From SLRI01 sp964402505 (GTDB lineage Bacteria; Pseudomonadota; Alphaproteobacteria; Geminicoccales; Geminicoccaceae): DNA of 64,000 nt. A model generated the notes under the pieces. It had not been told where the DNA came from. It ran no database searches and worked only from the letters and a program-made list of their open reading frames with translations. Shown here one piece after another: positions 35,129 through 44,035 of the stretch (the first letter of the stretch is position 1; each line of letters opens with the position of its first letter). The DNA is taken from the NCBI GenBank assembly GCA_964402505.1, contig CAYOCP010000018.1:1-64000 (forward strand). Direction: 5' to 3'. The position numbers and the translations under genes were made by a program.

Positions 35129-38097
35129 GCCCCGACGTCTGTCGGCTCCGGTCGGGTGGGCGGATCGACCGCCAGACCCGCCAGGCCTTCACCTTCGACG
35201 GGCGTCGGCTCGAAGGGTATGCCGGCGACACGCTGGCCTCGGCGCTGCTCGCCAACGGCATCCGAATGATCGGCCGCAGCTTCAAGTATCACCGTCCGCG
35301 CGGCCTCGTGGGGTTCGGCGTCGAGGAGCCCAACGGCCTCGTGACCATCGGCCGAGGTGCTTCGGCGGAACCCAATACGAGGGCCACCATGGTCGAGCTC
35401 CGGGGTGGTCTCGAGGCCTTCCCGCAGAACTGCTGGCCCAGTCTCTCCTTCGACCTGCAGGCGGCCAGCGGACTGGCCGGCCGCTTCCTCGGCGCCGGCT
35501 TCTACTACAAGACCTTCAAATGGCCGCCTGCTGCCTGGACGACCGTCTACGAGAAGCTGATCCGTCGCGCCGCCGGACTCGGGCGGGCGAGTCACGCGCC
35601 GGACCCGGATCGTTACGACAAGAGCTTTGCTTTCGCCGACATGCTGATCATCGGCGGCGGCCCGGCCGGGCTCATGGCGGCTTTGGTTGCCGGCCGGGCC
35701 GGTGCCAGGGTGATCCTCGCCGACGAGATGCCGGCATTCGGCGGCCGCCTTCGGCACGAGGATCGGCGCATCGACGGGCGAAATGCGTTGAACTGGATCG
35801 GCAAGGCCGAGCACGAGCTCGAGGCTCTCGGGAACGTGACCCTGCTCCGCCGCACGACGGTGTTCGGCGCCTATGATCACGGTACGTTCGGCGCCTTGCA
35901 GCATCTTCCTGACGATGACGGCAGGCTGCCGCGTCAGCGCTTCTGGCAGGTCAACGCCAGAACCGGGGTTCTGGCGACAGGTGCGATCGAGCGGAGCGTG
36001 GCGTTCGCCGACAACGATCTGCCCGGCGTGATGCTCGCCTCCGCGGCGCGCGGCTATCTCTTCGAGCAGGCGGTGGTCGCCGGATGGCGGCCTATCGTCT
36101 TCACCACCAACAGCAGCGGCCATGCCGCCGCTCTGGACCTTCTGCACGCGGGCGTTGCCGTGCAGGCCGTGATCGACAGCGGTCCCTTGTACGATTCGGC
36201 GGCCGCGCGCGGCCTGCACGATGCCGATGTTCCGGTCTTTCGCCACGCCGTGGTCGAGCGGGCGCTGGGCGGCCGGGCGGTCGAGGGCGTGGTGATGCGC
36301 GACGAGCTGGGCGGGCGGCGCGAGCTCGCCTGCGATCAGCTTTTGGTCAGCGGCGGCTGGAACCCCACCCTGCACCTCGCGGCGCATCAGGGCGGGCGGC
36401 CGCATTGGGATCCGAAGATCGCGGCTTTCCTGCCGCCGAGCGCATCCGACATCATGGTGCCGGTCGGGGCGGCCCTGGGCCATTTTGCGCTCGACGATTG
36501 CCTTGCAGACGGAGCCAATGCCGCGGTCGACCTCTGCCGTCGACTCGACCGACCGGCACGCACGCCGACCTTGCCGGCGACGGACGAGAGCGAGCCCTAC
36601 CGGATCAGCCCGCTCTTTGCCGTGGAGGAGATGGGAGGTATCGGGGCCAAGGCTTTCGTCGATCTGCAGAACGACGTAACGGTTGCAGATATCCGTCAGG
36701 CGGCGGCCGAGGGCTACCGGAGCATCGAGCACGCCAAGCGCTACACCACGCTCGGCATGGCGACGGACCAGGGCAAAACGATGGGCGTCACCGGCCTGGG
36801 CGTCCTGGCCGAGATGCTGGCCCGGCCCATCGGCGAGATGGGAACGCCCGGCTTTCGTCCGCCCTACACGCCCGTTGCGATCGGCGCTTTGGCGCATCAT
36901 CACCGGGGTCGGCATTTCGCACCCACCCGCAAGACGCCGTTGCACGCCGCCCAGGCCGGGCGCGGTGCCGTGTTCCTCGAGACCGGGCCCTGGCTGCGTG
37001 CCCGCTACCTGCCGCGATCGGGCGAGGATATGAGCGCGGCGTCGCGGCGCGAGGTCCTGACAGCACGTGCCGGCGTCGGCCTCGTCGACGTCAGCCCGCT
37101 CGGCAAGATCGAGATGGCGGGCGCCGATGCACGAGCTTTCATCGAGCGGCTCTACTGCAACGGCATGGCGACGCTGCGACCCGGTCGCGCGCGCTACGGC
37201 CTGATGATGCGAGAGGACGGGATCGTTCTGGACGATGGCACCGTCTGGTGCTTCGGAGCCGGGCATTTCATGCTGACGACGACCACCGCCAATGCGGATC
37301 TGGTGCTCAGCCATATGGAGCTCCTCCATCAGCATCACTGGCCGGATTTCGACGTTCAGCTGGCCTCCGTCGGCGAGCAATGGGCCGGCCTCGCGGTGGT
37401 CGGGCCGCAGTCACGTGCCGTTCTGCGAAGGATCGTCGACGCGCCGGCACTCGACGATGCGGCCTTTCCCTACATGGCCGTGGCCGAGGGACGAATCGGC
37501 GACGTGATCTGCCGGGTTGCCCGAATCAGCTTCTCCGGCGAGCGGGCCTACGAGGTCCTTGTGCCAGCGGGCCACGCCGAAGCGCTGCTCGACTGCCTGC
37601 TCGAGGCCGGTGCCATGGACGGCATCGTCCTCTACGGGCTCGAGGCCATGGGCATCATGCGGATCGAGAAGGGCCATGTCGGAGGGCCCGAACTGGACGG
37701 CAGAACCACGCCTCGGGATCTTGGGCTCGAGCGGATGCAGAGCCGACGGAAGTCCTATGTCGGCTCCATGCTTGCCGACCGGCCTGGGCTGGTCGAGCCT
37801 GAGCGCCCGATCCTTGTCGGATTGGTGCCGGTCGATCATGGTGATCGGCTGCGCGCCGGCGCGCTTCTGGTTCTGGAGGGTGCGCCGGCCGAGCAGGCGA
37901 ATGTTCAAGGTCACGTCACCTCGATCGCCTGGAGCCCGAGTCTCGGCCACGAGATCGCCTTGGGCTTTCTCGCCGACGGCCGGAAGCGCCACGGCCAGCG
38001 TGTCGACGCGGTCTTTCCCCTCGGGCGGGAGAGGGTGACAGTCGAGGTGCGTGAATCCTGCTTCCTCGATCCGAAAGGGGAACGGTTGCGTGGTTGA
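35125..38097 (+). CDS. soxA: Sarcosine oxidase alpha subunit
   Basis: The 990-aa subunit has an N-terminal ferredoxin-like region (YAGDTLASALLANGIRMIGRSFKYHRPRG), a Rossmann NAD+-binding domain (MLIIGGGPAGLMAALVAGRAG, about residue 172) and a C-terminal GcvT-like folate domain (about 600-990). In the complex it binds NAD+ and tetrahydrofolate and makes 5,10-methylene-THF. It overlaps soxD by four bases and soxG by eight. Length is normal for the family. Confidence 0.95.
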   Translation: MSPDVCRLRSGGRIDRQTRQAFTFDGRRLEGYAGDTLASALLANGIRMIGRSFKYHRPRGLVGFGVEEPNGLVTIGRGASAEPNTRATMVELRGGLEAFPQNCWPSLSFDLQAASGLAGRFLGAGFYYKTFKWPPAAWTTVYEKLIRRAAGLGRASHAPDPDRYDKSFAFADMLIIGGGPAGLMAALVAGRAGARVILADEMPAFGGRLRHEDRRIDGRNALNWIGKAEHELEALGNVTLLRRTTVFGAYDHGTFGALQHLPDDDGRLPRQRFWQVNARTGVLATGAIERSVAFADNDLPGVMLASAARGYLFEQAVVAGWRPIVFTTNSSGHAAALDLLHAGVAVQAVIDSGPLYDSAAARGLHDADVPVFRHAVVERALGGRAVEGVVMRDELGGRRELACDQLLVSGGWNPTLHLAAHQGGRPHWDPKIAAFLPPSASDIMVPVGAALGHFALDDCLADGANAAVDLCRRLDRPARTPTLPATDESEPYRISPLFAVEEMGGIGAKAFVDLQNDVTVADIRQAAAEGYRSIEHAKRYTTLGMATDQGKTMGVTGLGVLAEMLARPIGEMGTPGFRPPYTPVAIGALAHHHRGRHFAPTRKTPLHAAQAGRGAVFLETGPWLRARYLPRSGEDMSAASRREVLTARAGVGLVDVSPLGKIEMAGADARAFIERLYCNGMATLRPGRARYGLMMREDGIVLDDGTVWCFGAGHFMLTTTTANADLVLSHMELLHQHHWPDFDVQLASVGEQWAGLAVVGPQSRAVLRRIVDAPALDDAAFPYMAVAEGRIGDVICRVARISFSGERAYEVLVPAGHAEALLDCLLEAGAMDGIVLYGLEAMGIMRIEKGHVGGPELDGRTTPRDLGLERMQSRRKSYVGSMLADRPGLVEPERPILVGLVPVDHGDRLRAGALLVLEGAPAEQANVQGHVTSIAWSPSLGHEIALGFLADGRKRHGQRVDAVFPLGRERVTVEVRESCFLDPKGERLRG

Positions 38098-38677
38098 TCT
38101 GCGCGAGGAGCCGGCGATCCGACGGACCACAATTGCGACAGCGGATACCTGTTGCCGGATCGTCGAGCGGGGCGGGCTCTGTGCAACCCGGATCATTGCG
38201 GCCGAAGGACGGCAATCGGCAGTGGCGCGCGTCCTCGGGCATGGTCTGCCGGAGCTTCCGAACTCGGCCTTGGAGATCGGCGGGGGAACCCTCTTCTGGC
38301 TCAGGCCGCGCGACTGGCTGCTCGCTCGCCACGATCCGGCCGGCCGGCGGGGCGGCTTCGCCGTCGATCTGCGCCGCCGCCTCGATGGCATAGCGCTGGC
38401 GATCGACCAGAGCCACGGCCTGGTCGTGCTGCGCCTGACCGGCCCTGCTACGCGCCCTATCCTGCAGAAGGGCATAGACATCGACCTGCATGCGGAAGTG
38501 TTCGGACCGGGTGTCGCCGCGCAGACGGGATTGGCCGGGATGGCTGTGCTCGTCCACGCGGTGGCGGAGGGAACGTTCGACCTTTATGGCTGCCGGTCGT
38601 ACTGCGAAAGCCTGCTCGACTGGCTGCTCGAGGCGGGGCGGGAGTGGAATATCGTGATGGAGGCACCGGAGCCGTGA
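38090..38677 (+). CDS. soxG: Sarcosine oxidase gamma subunit
   Basis: The 195-aa subunit has a GcvT/YgfZ-like fold, seen in GGGTLFWLRPRDWLLA, LDQSHGLVVLRLTGPATRPIL-like text and the C-terminal YGCRSYCESLLDWLLEAG. I chose GTG 38090, which overlaps soxA by eight bases and gives the expected length; upstream codons duplicate the soxA end. It completes the four-subunit enzyme. Its stop overlaps the GTG of the next gene (GTGA). Confidence 0.88.
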   Translation: MVDLREEPAIRRTTIATADTCCRIVERGGLCATRIIAAEGRQSAVARVLGHGLPELPNSALEIGGGTLFWLRPRDWLLARHDPAGRRGGFAVDLRRRLDGIALAIDQSHGLVVLRLTGPATRPILQKGIDIDLHAEVFGPGVAAQTGLAGMAVLVHAVAEGTFDLYGCRSYCESLLDWLLEAGREWNIVMEAPEP

Positions 38678-40281
38678 GCGAGAGCTTCGACTATGTGATC
38701 GTCGGCGCGGGGTCGGCAGGCTGTGTTCTCGCCAACCGGTTGAGCGCCAATTCCACGACCCGGGTGCTGTTGCTTGAGGCGGGGCCGGAGGATAAAAATC
38801 CCTGGATCCACGTGCCGATCGGCTATTATCGGACGATCTTCAATCCCGCCGTCGCCGGGAGCTTCATGACCGAGCCCGAGCCCGAGCTCGGCGGGCGGAG
38901 CATCAACTGGCCGCGCGGCCGGGTCCTCGGCGGCTCGTCGTCGATCAACGGTCTCGCCTATGTGCGGGGCCAGCCCGAGGATTACGATCACTGGCGCCAG
39001 CTCGGCAATCCGGGCTGGTCCTGGGACGATGTGTTGCCGGCCTTCAAGAAGCTCGAGGACAGCGAGGTCGGGGACGCGCGCATCCGTGGAAAGGGCGGAC
39101 CCTTGCGGGTTTCCGGCCCAATCTATCGCTCGCCGCTCATGGATGCCTTCATCGACGCGGCCGAGGCGGCAGGCATCCCGCGCAATCCCGATTATAACGG
39201 CGAACGGCAGGAAGGCGTCGGCTATTTCCAGCTCACGATCAAGGGCGGCAAGCGGTGCAGCGCCGCCGTCGCCTATTTGAAGCCTGCGAGATCGCGAGCC
39301 AATCTGCAAGTGGAGACCGGAGCGCTTGCCACCGGAGTCAGGGTGCGGAACGGGCGGGCGGTAGGGGTGGACTTCCTGAAGGGCGGCGTCGCCCGAAACG
39401 TGGAGGTGCGGGGCGAGGTCGTGCTGGCCGCGGGTGCCATCCAGTCGCCGCATCTGCTCCTGCTCTCCGGGATCGGAAAGGGCGAGGCGCTCCGCTCGCA
39501 GGGCATCGCCGCGGTGCACGATTTGCCCGGCGTCGGCCAGAACCTCCAGGACCACTTCCAGGCACGCGCGGTCTTCCGTTCGCCCTTGCCGGTGACCCTC
39601 AACGATGTCGGCAACAGCCTCTGGCGGCGCGGTCTCGCCGGACTGCAATGGGGCTTGCTCAAGACCGGACCGCTCACCGTCGGCGCCGGTTGCGTCGCAC
39701 TCTTCTGGCGGACCCGAGAGGAGCTGGCCTCTCCCGACGTGCAGTTCCACGTCATCCCGTTCAGCGCCGAAAAGCCGGGTGAGCCGCTGCACCGCTTTTC
39801 GGGCTATACCGTGTCCGTCTGCCAACTCCGGCCCGAGAGCCGCGGCGAACTGGCCCTCCGCTCGGCGGATCCGGCCGAGCCGCCGTTGATCCGGGCCAAT
39901 TATCTCACCACCGAGACCGACCGGCAGACCATGGTCGACGGCATGAAGCTGATTCGCCGGGTGATGGGACAGGCGGCGATGGGCCGCTATCTCGCGGAGG
40001 AGGTCGTCCCCGGCGCCTCTTGTGCGGATGACGCGGCGCTTCTCGATTTCGTCAGAGCCACCGGCGGAACGATCTTCCATCCTTCCGGCACCTGCAAGAT
40101 GGGTCCGGCGAGCGACGGCATGGCGGTCGTCGATGCGCGCCTGCGGGTCCACGGCGTCGCGGGCCTGCGAGTAGCCGATGCGTCGATCATGCCGACCGTC
40201 GTGTCCGGCAACACCAACGGGCCGGTGATCATGATCGGCGAGAAGGCGGCCGAGATGATCCTCGAGGACGCGCGCGGCTGA
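38674..40281 (+). CDS. GMC-family (choline dehydrogenase-like) oxidoreductase
   Basis: The 535-aa FAD enzyme shows YVIVGAGSAGCVLANRLS, the GMC signatures WPRGRVLGGSSSINGLAYVRG and GAIQSPHLLLLSGIG, the active-site HPSGTCKMG and the closing NTNGPVIMIGEKAAEMI. It oxidises an alcohol. Its GTG start overlaps soxG, so it is made with sarcosine oxidase. Choline is a possible substrate, since choline, betaine, dimethylglycine and sarcosine form one pathway, but no betaine-aldehyde dehydrogenase is present. Other alcohols fit equally well. Confidence 0.88.
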   Translation: MSESFDYVIVGAGSAGCVLANRLSANSTTRVLLLEAGPEDKNPWIHVPIGYYRTIFNPAVAGSFMTEPEPELGGRSINWPRGRVLGGSSSINGLAYVRGQPEDYDHWRQLGNPGWSWDDVLPAFKKLEDSEVGDARIRGKGGPLRVSGPIYRSPLMDAFIDAAEAAGIPRNPDYNGERQEGVGYFQLTIKGGKRCSAAVAYLKPARSRANLQVETGALATGVRVRNGRAVGVDFLKGGVARNVEVRGEVVLAAGAIQSPHLLLLSGIGKGEALRSQGIAAVHDLPGVGQNLQDHFQARAVFRSPLPVTLNDVGNSLWRRGLAGLQWGLLKTGPLTVGAGCVALFWRTREELASPDVQFHVIPFSAEKPGEPLHRFSGYTVSVCQLRPESRGELALRSADPAEPPLIRANYLTTETDRQTMVDGMKLIRRVMGQAAMGRYLAEEVVPGASCADDAALLDFVRATGGTIFHPSGTCKMGPASDGMAVVDARLRVHGVAGLRVADASIMPTVVSGNTNGPVIMIGEKAAEMILEDARG

Positions 40282-40341
40282 GCCGCCGTCACCACCTTGC
40301 TCCGGTCGGGAATCGCGGAGTGTCGCGGTTGGCAGAACCGG

Positions 40342-41502
40342 CTAGCGGCGCCCGATCGCGGCGACGCCCAGGGTGGCGATGCCGAGCGCCAGAACCGGCA
40401 CGATGAAGAGCGCCGCGCGCAGGCCGATCATCTCGGCGAGGAGGCCGATCAGTGGCGGTCCCGCGAGAAAGCCCGTGTAGCCGACGGTGGCGACGGCGGC
40501 GACGCCCGTCCCCGGTGGAATCCCTTCCGTGTTGGAAGCTCGACGAAAGGCGATGGGCACGACGGCGGCGAGCCCGGCACCCATTGCCACGAATCCGAGA
40601 ATCGCCACGATCGCGGACGACTGCAGCAGGCCCACTATCATGCCGAGGCCAGCCAGGGCCGAGCCTCCCTGCAGGAGGGTGAGCTCGCCGAATCGCTCGC
40701 CGAGAGCGTCGGCGACGAATCGCGTGAGGGTCAGGCCGAGCGAAAAGCCGACGAGGGCGAGAGCCGCCATGCCCGGCGGTGAGTCGAGGACGGTCCGGAC
40801 ATAGACCGCGCTCCAGTCGGCCGCGGCTCCTTCAGCGAGGAAGGAAGCTGCGGCGATGCACGCCAATGGCCAGATCGGACCCCGTGGTATGGCGAGCAGC
40901 TTTTCCGCCGCTTCGGGAGCGGCGACCGGCCGATCGGACAATCTGGTCATTGTGGCGACGAGTGCGGCAATGGCGAGGCCGCTCGTCAGCGGCAGATGCG
41001 CCATGACCGGAACGCCGAGCCCGGCAAAGAGGCTGCCCGTCATGCTGCCGACGAGGACCCCCACACCGTACATGCCGTGCAAAGCGGACATGATATTGAA
41101 GCCGAGCGCGCGCTCGATCGCGGCCCCCTTCGCATTCATGGCCACATCCATGGCACCGTTGGCGAAGCCGAGCAGGAACATGGCGAGCGCCAGGCTCCAG
41201 ATGTCGATGGCGAAGGCGGGCAGCGCCGCGGCCGTGGCGGTGGCGATGCCCGCGAAAGTCGCGAGCGTGCCGGCGCCCATGCGGCCGACGAGCCGGCCGG
41301 TGAACGGCAGGATCACCGCGGAGCCGAGCGGCATTCCCATCAAGGTGACGCCGAGTGCACCGTCGCCGAGCTCGAGCGCCTCCTTGGTCGCCGGGATCCG
41401 CGTGAACCAGTTGGCCAGCACGAAACCGTTGGCGATGAAGACGAGGGCTATGGCGCGCGCGGCGGCCGTCGCCGAAAGCGCTCTGAGGCCGTGCAGCAAC
41501 AT
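40342..41502 (-). CDS. Major facilitator superfamily transporter
   Basis: The 386-aa protein has about twelve hydrophobic helices. Its segments FVLANWFTRIPATKEALELGDGALG and GFANGAMDVAMNAKGAAIERALG resemble YbjJ-type MFS proteins. The ATG at 41502 starts MLLHGLRAL. It converges on the sarcosine oxidase operon (60 bp between ends) and is divergent from the SelA-like gene. The substrate is not evident. Confidence 0.82.
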   Translation of the reverse strand: MLLHGLRALSATAAARAIALVFIANGFVLANWFTRIPATKEALELGDGALGVTLMGMPLGSAVILPFTGRLVGRMGAGTLATFAGIATATAAALPAFAIDIWSLALAMFLLGFANGAMDVAMNAKGAAIERALGFNIMSALHGMYGVGVLVGSMTGSLFAGLGVPVMAHLPLTSGLAIAALVATMTRLSDRPVAAPEAAEKLLAIPRGPIWPLACIAAASFLAEGAAADWSAVYVRTVLDSPPGMAALALVGFSLGLTLTRFVADALGERFGELTLLQGGSALAGLGMIVGLLQSSAIVAILGFVAMGAGLAAVVPIAFRRASNTEGIPPGTGVAAVATVGYTGFLAGPPLIGLLAEMIGLRAALFIVPVLALGIATLGVAAIGRR

Positions 41503-41598
41503 AGTCGATGGCGGCTCCCGGCCTGCTTGTTCGGTGACGCGAGGGGCTTAGACTGGCACTCCGGCGCTGGCAACGCCGGCTCTTGTTCTGGAGGTTCA

Positions 41599-42654
41599 AT
41601 GGCAGTGATCGACCTGGCACCGGGAATGACACGGGGTCTGGCGGTGCCGGCGGCGCAGGCACCGGTGGATGCGGCGGTGGCCAGCCATCTCGGCGCCGAG
41701 GCCGCGACCGTCGTCCATGGGTTGGCGGGCGCGATCCTGGTCGCTGTCGCCGCTTGCCTTGCCCGCGAGCGCCGGGGTGCCATCGACCGTCTGCCGGAGG
41801 GCGGAGGCCCGTTCGTGCTGCAGAAGGCGCATGACGTCGATGTCGGATGCAGGCTCACCCGCATCCTCGCCGTCGCCGGAGCCGTGCCCGTCGAGATCGG
41901 TGCCGCGGACGGGACGACACTTTATCAGCTCGAGAGCGCACTCGCCGAGGGAGCGCTCGGAGCGCTCTTCGTCGTCGGCGCGGGAACGGGCGCGTGCCTC
42001 GACCTCCCGAGCTTTCTTTTCGCCGCTCGTGCGAGAGGGGTTCCGGTCGTCGCCGTGGCGCCGGGTGGGCCCGACTGGACCGGCCTTTTCGATGCCGGCG
42101 TCGACCTCGTCGTGCTCGATGCCGCAACGGCGCTAGGTGGCCCCGGGGCCGGCATCGTCGCCGGACGAGCGGATCTTGTCCGCGCGGCACGCCTGCAGCA
42201 ACTCGGCATTGGAGCACTTGTACGGCCCGCCACGGACCTGCTTCGAGAGCTCGTAGTGGCCCTGGACACGGACCTTGCGGTTCGGGTCGAGGGGCGACGC
42301 GATCACGTGGCGGTGCGTCTCGGCAGCATTGTCGGCGTCACCGTCGAGCCGATGGACAACGGTCTGGACTTGATCGTCGATGCCGAACTCGCCGGTTTTT
42401 CGGCGCGTGATCTGGCCCTCGCCCTTCGTGGTGGTGAGCCGGCCGTGCTGCTCGACGACAGCAACGCCCCGGCCGGACGGCTCGGCCTCGAGCTCGCCCG
42501 ATCGGAGGAGGCGATGCTCGAAAAGGCGCTCCTCGCGATCCTCGCCCGGCTCGAGCTCGGCATCGAGCCGGCACCTTGGCCGTGGCATGCAAAGGATCGC
42601 ATGGCTGACGAGCTCGCCGGCACGCCCGTGCGAGCCGCTGCCCGATCCGGATGA
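41599..42654 (+). CDS. SelA-like protein without the PLP lysine
   Basis: The 351-aa protein follows the layout of SelA/DgaE-type PLP enzymes (COG1921): FVLQKAHDVDVGCRLTRILAVAGAVPVEIG, then DLVVLDAATALGGPGAGIVAGRADLV, then LVRPATDLL. In catalytic members the last block reads near SGGKALRGP, with Lys bound to PLP. Here residue 177 is Thr and no Lys is near. It may have another role or bind PLP differently. GGAGG precedes the ATG at 41599. The next gene (DUF4170) begins 14 bp downstream. Confidence 0.65.
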   Translation: MAVIDLAPGMTRGLAVPAAQAPVDAAVASHLGAEAATVVHGLAGAILVAVAACLARERRGAIDRLPEGGGPFVLQKAHDVDVGCRLTRILAVAGAVPVEIGAADGTTLYQLESALAEGALGALFVVGAGTGACLDLPSFLFAARARGVPVVAVAPGGPDWTGLFDAGVDLVVLDAATALGGPGAGIVAGRADLVRAARLQQLGIGALVRPATDLLRELVVALDTDLAVRVEGRRDHVAVRLGSIVGVTVEPMDNGLDLIVDAELAGFSARDLALALRGGEPAVLLDDSNAPAGRLGLELARSEEAMLEKALLAILARLELGIEPAPWPWHAKDRMADELAGTPVRAAARSG

Positions 42655-42668
42655 AGGAAGGAACCAGC

Positions 42669-42899
42669 ATGACCAAGCAACTGCTGCACCTGGTCTTCGG
42701 AGGCGAGCTGCGGGATCCGCAGGGCACCGAGTTCGTCGACACCGAAAAGCTCGATATCGTCGGCATCTTTCCGAACTACGCGGCGGCCGAGCGGGCCTGG
42801 CGGGCCAAGGCCCAGGCAACGGTCGACAACGCGCACACGCGCTACTTCGTGGTGCATCTGCACCGCCTGCTCGACCCCGACGAGCCGGCCGGGGACTAA
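42669..42899 (+). CDS. DUF4170-type small protein
   Basis: The 76-aa soluble protein matches a small alphaproteobacterial family: LLHLVFGGELRDPQGTEFVD, DIVGIFPNYAAAERAWRAKAQATVD and YFVVHLHRLLDPD. Its role is unknown. GGAAGGAAGGAACC precedes the ATG at 42669. Its last four bases overlap the end of the convergent oxidase gene. Confidence 0.8.
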   Translation: MTKQLLHLVFGGELRDPQGTEFVDTEKLDIVGIFPNYAAAERAWRAKAQATVDNAHTRYFVVHLHRLLDPDEPAGD

Positions 42900-44035
42900 G
42901 TCAGCAACCGGTCGGGACGAAGGGCGGCCGCAATGTGGTGCATCCTCGGGTCGAGCGGGCTCTTCCGGGCGAGCGTCGCCGCGAGGTGCGAGAGGGCCGG
43001 GGCAGTCTGGATGCCGTAGCCGCCTTGGCCCGCGAGCCAGAAAAAGCCTTCAGCACGCGGATCGAAGCCGACCACCGGCGAGCCGTCGGGGGCGAAGGTG
43101 CGAAGGCCCGCCCAGCTCCGCTCGATGCGGCGGATGCCGAGCGGCAGGGCGCGCTCGATGCGATCGATGGCGATTGCGATGTCGATCTCCTCGGGCTGGG
43201 CATCGCAGGGCTCGGACGGTGTAACGTCGGCCGGCGAGCAGAGCAGGCGGCCGGCTTCCGGCCGGAAATAGAACTGCTCGTCGATGTCGTCGACCACCGG
43301 CCAATTGCTGACGTCGAGCCCATCCGGCGGGCGGACGATGAGGGCGGTGCGCCGCTTCGGCACCATGCCGACCGGCGGGAGCCCGGCCATGGCCGCGACC
43401 TCGTCCGCCCAGGCGCCGGCGGCATTGACGACGACGGATGCGCAAATCGTCCCCTGCACGGTGTGGAGATGCCAGTGCCCGCTCGCGTGCTCAATGCTCC
43501 GGACGCCGGAGGTGGTGAAGAGCGTGCCGCCACGCTGGCGAAAACCGCGAAGGAAACCCTGGAAGATCGCGTCGACTTCGAGATCGCGCGCTTCCCCGTC
43601 ATAAACGGCAGCAGCCGCATAGGCGGGGTCGAGCGCCGGGACGAGTGCGAGAATAGCCGGCGGCTCCAGCCGTTGGGCGTTCGGCACGTGGCGGCGCTGT
43701 CGTGCGAGGTACTGGTCGAGCCGTGGGAGCTGGTCCGCGCGAACGAGGGTAAGGGCACCGCGCGGGCGGATCAGCGGCACCTCGGAGAAGCCGGCGGGCG
43801 GATTCCCGAGAAAGGGCTCGCTCAGCGCCGTCAGATCGCGAATGACGTCGGTGCCGAAGCCCTTGAGGTAGACGGCGGCGGAACGGCCGGTGGTGTGGTA
43901 GCCGGGCTGCTCCTCGCGCTCGAGCAGCGCCACGCGGCCCCTTTCGGCCAGCTCCCAGGCGATTCCGGCGCCGGCGATGCCGGCCCCGATCACCGCGAAA
44001 TCGAATCGTTGGTCCCTTGTCCCACTCTCGGTCAA
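42896..44035 (-). CDS. FAD-dependent amine oxidase (DAO/DadA-like)
   Basis: The 379-aa protein has an N-terminal FAD motif (FAVIGAGIAGAGIAWELAERG), the DAO-family RSAAVY segment, and the C-terminal SWAGLRTFAPDGSPVVGFDPRAEGFFWLAGQGGYGIQTAPA that closes the FAD site. It should oxidise an amino acid or secondary amine. Its TTG start overlaps the moeA stop (TTGA at 44032), so it is the third gene of a mobB-moeA operon. That context does not explain its substrate. Confidence 0.85.
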   Translation of the reverse strand: MTESGTRDQRFDFAVIGAGIAGAGIAWELAERGRVALLEREEQPGYHTTGRSAAVYLKGFGTDVIRDLTALSEPFLGNPPAGFSEVPLIRPRGALTLVRADQLPRLDQYLARQRRHVPNAQRLEPPAILALVPALDPAYAAAAVYDGEARDLEVDAIFQGFLRGFRQRGGTLFTTSGVRSIEHASGHWHLHTVQGTICASVVVNAAGAWADEVAAMAGLPPVGMVPKRRTALIVRPPDGLDVSNWPVVDDIDEQFYFRPEAGRLLCSPADVTPSEPCDAQPEEIDIAIAIDRIERALPLGIRRIERSWAGLRTFAPDGSPVVGFDPRAEGFFWLAGQGGYGIQTAPALSHLAATLARKSPLDPRMHHIAAALRPDRLLT

